Shown here: one piece after another, positions 1 through 6,361 of the stretch | How positions within the stretch are numbered: the stretch's first letter is position 1 | Layout of the letters: each line of letters opens with the position of its first letter | Assembly: GCA_937896205.1 (NCBI GenBank) | Contig: CALBNA010000154.1 | Span: forward strand, 1-11,845 | Source: an uncultured Campylobacter sp. | GTDB taxonomy: Bacteria > Campylobacterota > Campylobacteria > Campylobacterales > Campylobacteraceae | Reading direction: 5' to 3' | DNA: 11,845 bases | Made by a program: the position numbers and the translations under genes | The notes under the pieces: model-generated | Seen by the model: only the letters and a program-made list of their open reading frames with translations | Databases searched by the model: none | What the model was told of the DNA's origin: nothing

Positions 1-11
1 ATAAGAGACAG
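1..11. other. Nextera mosaic-end adapter remnant (not genomic)
   Basis: ATAAGAGACAG is the last 11 bases of the 19-bp Tn5/Nextera mosaic end. The opposite contig end carries the full mosaic end plus adapter, so this is untrimmed library sequence. It sits in frame with the truncated thiL-like gene and would add false residues (Leu-Ser-Leu) if translated. Confidence 0.93.
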
Positions 12-104
12 CACCCACTCTCCGCGCTCATGCGCCACTACAGCGCCGTCGTCGCCGATGAAGGAGTTGCTAAATTTATCGATTATTAGGCGTTCTTTAT
101 CCAT
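12..104 (-). CDS. thiL: Thiamine-monophosphate kinase, N-terminal fragment (cut by contig end)
   Basis: Only the first 31 codons are present, from an ATG at 104 down to the adapter junction. ThiL phosphorylates thiamine monophosphate to thiamine diphosphate using ATP, the last step of cofactor synthesis, in the cytoplasm. The fragment has an N-terminal helix followed by IGDDGAVV at residues 16–23, matching the family's GIGDDAAV-type Mg-ATP motif near the N-terminus. It lies downstream of ubiD on the same strand, across a 101-bp gap holding a perfect stem-loop, so it probably has its own promoter. No Shine-Dalgarno sequence is visible before the ATG, and a TATAAA box lies only eight bases upstream of it. 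The call rests on one short motif; another PurM/AIR-synthase-like kinase is possible but less likely. Confidence 0.68.
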
Positions 105-112
105 TTTGCGAT

Positions 113-118
113 TTTATA
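113..118 (-). promoter_or_regulatory. Candidate -10 box for thiL (possibly leaderless transcript)
   Basis: The minus strand reads TATAAA, then eight bases, then the ATG of the thiL-like gene. Initiation at the usual 6–8 bases after the -10 would put the transcript start at or within about two bases of the start codon. No -35 is claimed, since Campylobacter sigma-70 promoters often lack one. Inference from spacing only. Confidence 0.35.
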
Positions 119-164
119 AAATTCGGGCTAAAAAGGCGCTTGAAAAACGAATTTATTTAAGCGG

Positions 165-196
165 CTCGGCAAATTTAACCTCTCAAATTTGCCGAG
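165..196. terminator. Perfect 12-bp stem-loop downstream of ubiD
   Basis: CTCGGCAAATTT at 165–176 is the exact reverse complement of 185–196, with an 8-base loop (AACCTCTC). Two possible G·U pairs extend the stem. It starts ten bases past the ubiD stop and fits a terminator for ubiD. Leftward, the bases after the stem are not an immediate U-tract (the first T-rich run is about 20 bases on), so the intrinsic terminator is imperfect. It may instead act as an RNA 3'-end stabiliser. Confidence 0.6.
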
Positions 197-205
197 TTTA
201 AAAAT

Positions 206-2014
206 CTATCCGAAAATCTCAAATTTACTAAACAGCTCGGGCTCATCTTTTACTATGCCGCGCTTAACGAGATCAGCTACGACATTGCGGTCGCAGTCGG
301 TTTGCAACGGCCAGCCGCGCGTATAGCCCTCAGCCTCGCCTTTTGCGGTCGCGTCGATACAGACCGCGCCCTCACGCACGTAGATATCGCGCAAGGCGTC
401 GATGTTATTTGTCACGCGCCAAAGCAGCATATATGGATTTTCTAGGTAGTTTTGCATATCCACGACGACTAGAAGCTTGAAAAACTCCCTAAATTCTAAA
501 AGCTTAGAAAATAGCTCTTTTACAGGGCGATCTTTTTCAAATTTCACCACGCAAATAGGCGTTTTGGTATCCATTTTAAACTGCATAAGCTCTTTTACAT
601 TTGGCGTGACGCTTTGAAATTTAGCCAAAAGTTCATCATCGCTTAAAACCGCAGGGCTAAATTTACAAAAGTCCTGCGTCGCATCGATGCCAAGCTTACC
701 ACCAAAGCACGAGTTCGGGCTCGCGTGATCGAGCTGATCGCACACGCCCTCGCTGATTAGCAAGCTTTTATCGCCGAAGCGGTTTAAAATATGCTCCGCA
801 AGCACGTCATAATCGCTCAAATTTGGCCCGTCCTCGCCGACGAAAACCGCGTGTTTGACGAAGCTCATCTGCCCTACGCCCCAAAATGCGTGCATAGCCT
901 GTTTTGCGTGCGCCGGATAAAGGGCGTTGATTTTAGCCAAAATCAGGTTGTGAAAGACGCCGTTTTCAGGCATGTTGTAGTCTAAAAGCTCCGGCACCGT
1001 CGTACGCAAAAGCGGCAAGAAAATGCGCTCGGTCGCCCAGCCCATATACTTATCTTCAAGCGGCGGTTTGCCGACCACGGTCGCGTGAAACAGGGGCTCA
1101 CGCTTGCTAGTTATCGCCATAACCTCCATAACGGGAAACGGCTCGATCGGCGTATAAAAGCCCGTGTGATCGCCAAACGGCCCCTCAAGCTCAAATTTAT
1201 CCGTATCCACAAAGCCCTCGATCACGTAGTCCGCGTCGTGGGGGACATAAATTTCATTCGTTAGCGATTTTACGAGCTTGGCCGGCTCTTTGCGGATAAA
1301 GCCGTAAAGCAGCAGCTCAAATACGCCCTTTGGTAGCGGCGCCTGACCGCACCAGATATATAGCGGATCGCCGCCGATTGCTACCGAAACTGGCATTTTT
1401 TTGCCCGCGCGCTTGTATTCGTTAAAGAAATTTGCGCCGTCTTTGTGGATCTGCCAGTGCATGCCGAGGCGATTTTTACCATAAATTTGCAATCGGTACA
1501 TGCCGACGTTTTGCAGTTCGCCGTCAGGGCTTTGCGTATAGACCTGCCCCATCGTGATAAAGGCCCCGCCGTCAAGCGGCCATGTTTTTAGCGCTGGAAG
1601 GCTCAAAAGATCGACATCCTCGCCCATGAATTTGACCTGCTGGCACTCGCCCTCGCCTTTTAATCTTTTCGTGAAAATTTTTCTCATTTCAAACAAATAA
1701 GCGGCAAAATTTAGCTTTTCACCAAAGCTCTTAGGCTTTTTAGGCTTTAAAAGCCGCTCTATCTCGCTCGCGATCTCGTCGGGATCGCGTCCAAAAATAA
1801 GCTCTAAAGCGCGCTTTGAGCCGTAGATATTGGTTAGCACGGGAGCAAATTTGCGCCCCGTTTTTTTGCAGACGGGATTTGTAAAAAGCAGCGCCTGCGA
1901 GTTTTCGCACTTGACCTCGATGTAGCTCGCGTGCGCGATCTCCAGATCGATATCCGCGGGCTCGTCAATGACGCGCAGTAGGCCGTTATCTTTTAGAAGC
2001 TTGATGTAGTCCAT
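206..2014 (-). CDS. ubiD: UbiD-family decarboxylase, probably menaquinone biosynthesis
   Basis: This 602-residue protein belongs to the UbiD family of prenylated-FMN-dependent, non-oxidative decarboxylases of aromatic acids. Family signatures are clear: NVGMYRLQ at residues 169–176, then MHWQIHKDGANFF at 185–197, and the catalytic acidic segment EGPFGDHTGFY at 277–287. It is longer than E. coli UbiD (about 497) but near the ~600 residues of epsilonproteobacterial homologues. Campylobacter makes menaquinone by the futalosine route and no ubiquinone. The likely substrate is therefore a (prenylated) 1,4-dihydroxy-6-naphthoate type acid rather than polyprenyl-hydroxybenzoate; that is inference. 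The cofactor would come from a UbiX partner, not seen here. The ATG at 2014 has a good AAGGA five bases upstream. It is divergent from the LRAT-domain gene and followed by a perfect stem-loop. In C. jejuni ubiD lies directly beside hemC; here two extra genes intervene. Confidence 0.93.
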   Translation of the reverse strand: MDYIKLLKDNGLLRVIDEPADIDLEIAHASYIEVKCENSQALLFTNPVCKKTGRKFAPVLTNIYGSKRALELIFGRDPDEIASEIERLLKPKKPKSFGEKLNFAAYLFEMRKIFTKRLKGEGECQQVKFMGEDVDLLSLPALKTWPLDGGAFITMGQVYTQSPDGELQNVGMYRLQIYGKNRLGMHWQIHKDGANFFNEYKRAGKKMPVSVAIGGDPLYIWCGQAPLPKGVFELLLYGFIRKEPAKLVKSLTNEIYVPHDADYVIEGFVDTDKFELEGPFGDHTGFYTPIEPFPVMEVMAITSKREPLFHATVVGKPPLEDKYMGWATERIFLPLLRTTVPELLDYNMPENGVFHNLILAKINALYPAHAKQAMHAFWGVGQMSFVKHAVFVGEDGPNLSDYDVLAEHILNRFGDKSLLISEGVCDQLDHASPNSCFGGKLGIDATQDFCKFSPAVLSDDELLAKFQSVTPNVKELMQFKMDTKTPICVVKFEKDRPVKELFSKLLEFREFFKLLVVVDMQNYLENPYMLLWRVTNNIDALRDIYVREGAVCIDATAKGEAEGYTRGWPLQTDCDRNVVADLVKRGIVKDEPELFSKFEIFG

Positions 2015-2062
2015 ATTTTTCCTTATAAATTTATACTTAGTTATCCAAATTTTAATAAAGTT

Positions 2063-2088
2063 AAATTTAGCAAATTTGGGCTAAATTT
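2063..2088. repeat. 9-bp inverted repeat in the ubiD/LRAT divergent promoter region
   Basis: AAATTTAGC (2063–2071) pairs exactly with GCTAAATTT (2080–2088) across an 8-base spacer. It lies midway in the 115-bp AT-rich gap between the start codons of ubiD (minus) and the LRAT-domain gene (plus). That placement suits a regulator-binding dyad serving both directions, or a small transcript hairpin. The core word AAATTT is very common in this genome, so chance is a real alternative. Confidence 0.4.
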
Positions 2089-2129
2089 GTCATTTTATTG
2101 CGATTTTAAAAAAATTTATAGAGAGAAAT

Positions 2130-2852
2130 ATGAAAAACTTACCAAACATAGGCGATCACGTCTTCGTAGATAGAAGCGTGTTTGGCATAAAGCTTTACGA
2201 GCACCACGGCATCTACGTCGGAGACGATATGGTCGTGCATTATAACGGCTTGGCGCGCGGGATCGTACTTGAAAAAAGCTGCTTTGAGGAGATCTTAAGC
2301 AACGTCGTGCCGCTAGATAAACGCAACGTGGCAAAAGTGGAGATGACTAGCCTCGAGGAGTTTGCAAGCGGCGATACTTGGCAGATAAAAAAGCACGCAA
2401 ATGCGCCTTTTAGCGGCACAGATATAGCCCTTTGCGCCAAGTCGCGCGTAGGCGAGCAAAAATACAACCTGCTTATCAACAACTGCGAGCATTTTTGCAA
2501 CGAGTGCGTATTTGGCGAGCACATCAGCCAACAAGTGCAAAACGTAAAGCAAAACTCGGCGCTATTTAGCGAGATAGAGCCATTTTTAGGGCAGATCATA
2601 AGCGAGCTTTTCGGCGCACAAACCAAGAGTGAAATCAAAGAAACTTTCGTAAAATCACTTACCGCACTTGCGCAGCATACCAAAGATAGCGCAGAGCAAA
2701 AAGCTCGCGAGATGATAAAAGAAAACAGAGACAAGATAAACTCGCAAATAGAAAAATTTATGGGCAAAAATGCCGACGTGAACGCTATGTTTAAAAATAT
2801 CAGCGAGGAATTAAAAGTAAAAATAGCAAAGGATTTTAATATCAAATTTTAG
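2130..2852 (+). CDS. LRAT-domain (NlpC/P60-like) protein with intact catalytic triad
   Basis: A 240-residue protein whose first ~130 residues carry the lecithin:retinol acyltransferase (LRAT) domain, a permuted papain-like fold. GDHVFV (8–13) resembles the first strand. HHGIYVG (25–31) supplies the catalytic His, expected at His25. VVHYNG (35–40) supplies the second His, His37. NNCEHFCNECVFG (117–129) supplies the nucleophile Cys119 in the family hallmark NCEHF. Known members are thiol acyltransferases/phospholipases; bacterial roles are largely unknown, so no substrate is assigned. There is no signal peptide. Residues ~140–240 are charged and probably helical or coiled-coil, with no recognised domain. 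GC is about 43% in sampled lines, against over 50% in ubiD and hemC. The gene runs against both flanking minus-strand genes and looks inserted. The ATG at 2130 follows a weak GAGAG. Confidence 0.8.
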   Translation: MKNLPNIGDHVFVDRSVFGIKLYEHHGIYVGDDMVVHYNGLARGIVLEKSCFEEILSNVVPLDKRNVAKVEMTSLEEFASGDTWQIKKHANAPFSGTDIALCAKSRVGEQKYNLLINNCEHFCNECVFGEHISQQVQNVKQNSALFSEIEPFLGQIISELFGAQTKSEIKETFVKSLTALAQHTKDSAEQKAREMIKENRDKINSQIEKFMGKNADVNAMFKNISEELKVKIAKDFNIKF

Positions 2853-2869
2853 TAGTTTTTGGATCAACA

Positions 2870-2906
2870 AGCTCTTTTTTATGATATTTTCCAGTCCAAA
2901 AGAGCT
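2870..2906. terminator. Probable bidirectional terminator between convergent genes
   Basis: AGCTCTTTT (2870–2878) is the exact reverse complement of AAAAGAGCT (2898–2906), with a 19-base AT-rich loop. It sits in the 84-bp gap between the stops of the LRAT-domain gene (plus) and the Imm10-like gene (minus). The A-run/T-run stem is suited to use from both sides. The loop is long and the following U-tract weak, so termination is inferred mainly from position. Confidence 0.5.
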
Positions 2907-2936
2907 CAAATTTTATCAGCGTTTTTAGCGTTAAAT

Positions 2937-3293
2937 TTAACTGCATTTTAGTAGCTCGCCAAATACCTCTTTGCAGTATTTCATAAAGCGTTCATTTAGC
3001 CTCACGCATTCTATATTGGCGCTGATGACGCTATCCTTCACTTCAAAAACTATGGTTTTATCAGCGATAGTTACGCATTTGCAAGCATTATAGCAAATGT
3101 CGCCGTTACACTCCGCGTATAGGCCGTTTATATCGGCGTTTTCGTCGTCATCTTTTTTGAGTTTGATCGGTCTTTGAAAGATTATGTAGTTTTTGTAGTT
3201 ATATTTGTCGTCTGCAAGACCGATCATATAGTAGTTGTCTTTGTTATTTTTAGTAGCGGTTGCGGCTTTTGCTTTAAAATTTAGCTCAAACAC
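2937..3293 (-). CDS. Small acidic protein resembling Imm10-type immunity proteins
   Basis: A 118-residue cytosolic protein without signal peptide or membrane segment. The layout is an N-terminal strand, then YMIGLADDKYNYKNYIIFQRP (residues ~22–42), an acidic stretch KKDDDENAD, GLYAECNG (~58–65), and strands ending IVFEVKDSV. A 'nYiilQR…gvYvE' pattern is what I recall of Imm10-family immunity proteins from polymorphic toxin systems. This is resemblance only and would need a profile search. There are five cysteines. The start is a GTG at 3293, five bases after the hemC stop, with AGAGG almost touching it, so translation probably depends on coupling to hemC. GC is about 39% against roughly 55% in hemC. 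No partner toxin is visible; the nearest accessory gene is the convergent LRAT-domain gene. Confidence 0.5.
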   Translation of the reverse strand: MFELNFKAKAATATKNNKDNYYMIGLADDKYNYKNYIIFQRPIKLKKDDDENADINGLYAECNGDICYNACKCVTIADKTIVFEVKDSVISANIECVRLNERFMKYCKEVFGELLKCS

Positions 3294-3297
3294 GCCT

Positions 3298-4227
3298 CTA
3301 CGCCATCTCCTCGGCGCGTTTTAGCAGCTCTTTTGCGCCCTTGCCGATAAATATCCGTCCAAGCTCGGCGCCCACGCTTTTCCACTGGTTTTTTTGCGCG
3401 ACGATATTTTCGCGTATGCTCTCGCTACCGTCTGGTAGTCCCACGACCGCGCGTATCTCGATCTTATCGCCGTTTAAATTTGCATTTACGCCGATAGGTA
3501 CCTGGCAGCCGCCCTCTAGCATCGCGACGAAATCGCGCTCCACGGTCGTCTCTATCACGGCTTTTTCGTCTTTTAAAAACTCTATCAAATTTAAAATTTC
3601 AGCATCCTCTCTGGCCTCGATGCCTAGCGCCCCCTGCCCCATCGCAGGCACCATCTGATCTAGCCCAAACGGCACGATATGCGCGACTTCGGAGCGTAAA
3701 TTTAAGCGGTTCACGCCCGCCATCGCTAGGATGATCGCGTCAAATTCGCCCTCTTTTAGCTTGCGCAAACGAGTTTGGACGTTGCCTCGCAGCGAGATTA
3801 TATCAAGGTCCGGACGCATCGCTAAAAGCTGCATCTTGCGGCGCAAGCTCGTAGTACCTACGCGCGCGCCCTCGGGCAAATCCTCAAATTTAGCGTATTT
3901 TTCGCTTAGCATCGCGTCCCTCACGTCCTCGCGCGAGCAGATCGCGGCCAGCACCAGCCCCTCTGGAAAAACGACAGGCACGTCTTTTAGACTATGCACG
4001 GCGATGTGCGTTTCGCCGCTTAGCATACTATCTTCCAGCTCTTTTGTAAACAGCCCCTTGCCGCCGATCTTTGCTAGCGGGGTATCTAGGATCACGTCGC
4101 CTTTGGTTTTCATGCCCGTTAGCTCGACCGCGATTTGCGGATAGCGTGATAGAATTTTATCCCTGATATGCTCGCTTTGCCACATCGCCAGCACGCTTTT
4201 TCTCGTTGCGATTTTTAGTTTTTCCAT
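3298..4227 (-). CDS. hemC: Porphobilinogen deaminase (hydroxymethylbilane synthase)
   Basis: HemC joins four porphobilinogen molecules into hydroxymethylbilane in cytoplasmic tetrapyrrole synthesis. At 309 residues it is normal length. Visible signatures are the N-terminal IATRKSVLAMWQ (6–17), the active-site segment HSLKDVPV (78–85, with catalytic Asp82), the phosphate/carboxylate-binding GTTSLRR (124–130), SLRGNVQTRL (145–154), and EGGCQVPIG (238–246). Cys241 in the last motif anchors the dipyrromethane cofactor. All key residues are present. The ATG at 4227 lies inside the end of the FxsA-like gene (13-bp overlap), with AGAGG five bases upstream. It is the last conserved gene of the hemA–proS–hemC operon, placing two haem enzymes under one transcript. 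Confidence 0.97.
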   Translation of the reverse strand: MEKLKIATRKSVLAMWQSEHIRDKILSRYPQIAVELTGMKTKGDVILDTPLAKIGGKGLFTKELEDSMLSGETHIAVHSLKDVPVVFPEGLVLAAICSREDVRDAMLSEKYAKFEDLPEGARVGTTSLRRKMQLLAMRPDLDIISLRGNVQTRLRKLKEGEFDAIILAMAGVNRLNLRSEVAHIVPFGLDQMVPAMGQGALGIEAREDAEILNLIEFLKDEKAVIETTVERDFVAMLEGGCQVPIGVNANLNGDKIEIRAVVGLPDGSESIRENIVAQKNQWKSVGAELGRIFIGKGAKELLKRAEEMA

Positions 4228-4652
4228 ATTTGCCTCTTTTCTTCTACGACTTCGACGTCGATGATCTCGCCGTCGTCGCGCGGTTTGCTCTGCCCGCTTT
4301 GAAATTTTTCGTAATAATATTCGCTCCCGCCCTTGCTCTCGCCGCCGTTTTTTAAATTTGCAAAAAATGCGACCGTTACGATCGCCGCACCCAAAACGTC
4401 GGTGATAAGCCCCGGGATAAACATAAAAAAGCCCCCGATCGCCATACCTACGCTACTAAAGACGTCTGCGGGCTTAAAAAACGCGATATTGCTCGTTAGC
4501 TGAAAAAATCCAACGCGAAACATAAAAAACAGCCCCAAAACGGCCGACGTGATGACCTCTAGGACCAAATTTAAAAATCCGTACGCGTGGATAAAAAAAT
4601 ACGCCGCTACGATCTCCAAAACGACGTAGGGCGTAAAAAAATGCTTTATCAT
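4215..4652 (-). CDS. FxsA-family inner-membrane protein
   Basis: A 145-residue membrane protein. Hydrophobic stretches at about residues 8–22, 24–45 and 68–98 are followed by a soluble acidic tail. The segment [19 protein letters not shown] (74–92) matches the FxsA hallmark (PGxxTDxxG). In E. coli, FxsA overproduction relieves F-plasmid exclusion of phage T7; its normal cell function is unclear. The C-terminal tail ([11 protein letters not shown], 128–138) is presumably cytosolic. Its ATG overlaps the proS stop in ATGA, and its last 13 bases overlap hemC, so it is embedded in the haem operon, as in C. jejuni. The family assignment is fairly secure; the role here is unknown. Confidence 0.82.
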   Translation of the reverse strand: MIKHFFTPYVVLEIVAAYFFIHAYGFLNLVLEVITSAVLGLFFMFRVGFFQLTSNIAFFKPADVFSSVGMAIGGFFMFIPGLITDVLGAAIVTVAFFANLKNGGESKGGSEYYYEKFQSGQSKPRDDGEIIDVEVVEEKRQIWKN

Positions 4653-6361
4653 AGGCTCTTTAGTCGCGCTAAAATTTCGCTCGCTTTGACGGTTTCTTTA
4701 ACTAGGCCGCCCCGCGTAACGAGCTCTACCGTACCTTCAGCTAGCCCCTTGCCCACGATCACGGCATAAGGAAATCCCATCAGCTCAAATTCGCTCATCT
4801 TTACGCCAAAGCGCTCGTTTCTATCGTCAAGCAGCACCGAAACGCCAGCCGCGCGCAAGCTCTCGTAAAGCTCCTGCGCAAATTTGACGCCCTCTTCGTC
4901 TTTTAAATTTGAGATGATGATTTCAAATTTAAACGGAGCTAGGGTTTCGTTCCAGATTATGCCTTTTTCGTCGTGCTTAGCCTCGACGGCGACGGCTACC
5001 AGGCGGCTAATGCCGATGCCGTAGCAGCCCATGATAAACGGTTTTGCTTTGCCGTTTTCGTCCAAAAACGTAGCACCCATCGGCTCTGAGTACTTGGTGC
5101 CCAGCTTAAATATATGTCCGACCTCGATACCTTTGCTAACGCTTAAATTTCCTCCGCAGCAAGGGCATTTGTCGCCGGCTTTTACGGCGGTTAGGTCTTT
5201 GAAGCGCTCCGCGTTAAAGCTACTAACGCTAACGCCCACGAAGTGATAATCCCGCTCGTTTGCGCCGCAGATCATCTGCGTCTCGCCTTCAAGCTCTTTA
5301 TCGATATAAAACTCCACGCCCTTTAGCCCGACCGGCCCGCAAAATCCGCCCACAAGCCCAGCCACCGCGATCTCGGCCTCGGTTGCGTCCGTTAGCTCGA
5401 GCGCTCCACATGCGTTTTGCGCTTTGACCTCTTGTAGCTCATCCTCGCCGCGCACGAAAAATACTACGATTTTCTCGCTCTTTTCACCTTTATCGCCGAT
5501 AAAAATCGCCTTTTTTATCACCGCTTTTATGCAGTAAAACTCGTCAACTCTAAAAAACTCCGCCACGTCTTTGATGGTTTTGGCATTTGGAGTTAAAAAT
5601 TTAGCCGCGTCAGCCTCAGGTCGCTCGGCCTGCGTCGTTCGTTTTGCGCGGGTTGCGGCCTCTATGTTTGCGGCGTAGTCGCAGTTTTCGCAGACGATGA
5701 TGTCGTCCTCGCCGCTATTTGCCAGCACCATAAACTCTTTGCTTCCGCTGCCGCCTATCGCGCCGCTATCGGCTCTAACCGCGCGGAAATTTAACCCAAG
5801 GCGAGTAAAAATTTTGCTATAAGTTTTTTCCATCAGGTCAAATTCGCGGTCCAAATCCTCGGCATTTGCGTGAAAGCTATATCCGTCCTTCATCAAAAAC
5901 TCGCGCCCTCTAAGAAGTCCGAATCTCGGCCTCGCCTCGTCTCTAAATTTGGTATTCATCTGATACAAATTTAGCGGCAGTTGCTTATAGGACGTCACTT
6001 TGCCTCGCACGAGTGCGACGACGCTCTCTTCGTTTGTCGGGCTTAAAACAAAGTCGTTTTCCTTGCGATCTTTAAAGCGCAAAAGCTCCTTGCCGTAGAC
6101 GTCAAAGCGTCCGCTCTCGCGCCAAAGATCGGCGGAGGTAACAAAGCTCATCGAGATCTCCTGCGCGCCCGCTTCGTCAAGCTCCTCTTTGACGATATTT
6201 TTTATATTTTCAAGCACTCGTTTGCCAAGCGGCAAAAAGTTGTAAAGTCCGCTGCCTACCTGCTCGGCGTAGCCCGCTCGGAGCAAAAATTTATGACTTG
6301 CCAGACTTGCGTCTTTTGGCGCTTCTTTTGCCGTCGGCGCGTAAAGTTTGCTAAATTTCAT
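4649..6361 (-). CDS. proS: Prolyl-tRNA synthetase, bacterial type with editing domain
   Basis: ProS attaches proline to tRNA-Pro. The 570-residue length fits the bacterial-type class II enzyme. Signatures: motif 1 region with [15 protein letters not shown] (36–50); TNE (109–111); motif 2 around [26 protein letters not shown] (139–164); motif 3 [13 protein letters not shown] (445–457). A C-terminal anticodon-binding domain spans about 473–570. The inserted editing (INS) domain spans about 224–405 and retains Lys279, corresponding to the E. coli INS lysine that limits proline loss. Two CxxC pairs (Cys224/227 and Cys399/402) flank the insertion and could bind a metal. The ATG overlaps the hemA stop (ATGA), so translation is coupled to hemA. 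Confidence 0.97.
   Translation of the reverse strand: MKFSKLYAPTAKEAPKDASLASHKFLLRAGYAEQVGSGLYNFLPLGKRVLENIKNIVKEELDEAGAQEISMSFVTSADLWRESGRFDVYGKELLRFKDRKENDFVLSPTNEESVVALVRGKVTSYKQLPLNLYQMNTKFRDEARPRFGLLRGREFLMKDGYSFHANAEDLDREFDLMEKTYSKIFTRLGLNFRAVRADSGAIGGSGSKEFMVLANSGEDDIIVCENCDYAANIEAATRAKRTTQAERPEADAAKFLTPNAKTIKDVAEFFRVDEFYCIKAVIKKAIFIGDKGEKSEKIVVFFVRGEDELQEVKAQNACGALELTDATEAEIAVAGLVGGFCGPVGLKGVEFYIDKELEGETQMICGANERDYHFVGVSVSSFNAERFKDLTAVKAGDKCPCCGGNLSVSKGIEVGHIFKLGTKYSEPMGATFLDENGKAKPFIMGCYGIGISRLVAVAVEAKHDEKGIIWNETLAPFKFEIIISNLKDEEGVKFAQELYESLRAAGVSVLLDDRNERFGVKMSEFELMGFPYAVIVGKGLAEGTVELVTRGGLVKETVKASEILARLKSL

Noticed and set aside
1..104. Reading the thiL-like protein on through bases 1–11 (Leu-Ser-Leu)
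   Set aside because: Those bases are the Nextera mosaic end, so the residues are artefacts.
2030..2035. TATAAA as the -10 of ubiD
   Set aside because: Transcription would begin inside the AAGGA ribosome site, destroying it. The true promoter is probably further upstream in the gap.
2240..2845. A 201-codon open frame on the minus strand opposite the LRAT gene
   Set aside because: The plus frame holds clear LRAT catalytic motifs and a ribosome site. The antisense frame gives Ser/Phe/Cys-rich sequence with no motif and is a shadow.
2130..3293. A classical toxin–antitoxin or toxin–immunity operon
   Set aside because: The two genes are convergent, with a terminator-like hairpin between them. 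They cannot be co-transcribed, so I keep only a weaker hypothesis of functional linkage.
3731..4144. A 137-codon plus-strand open frame opposite hemC
   Set aside because: hemC matches its family along its full length on the other strand; the plus frame is serine-rich shadow sequence.
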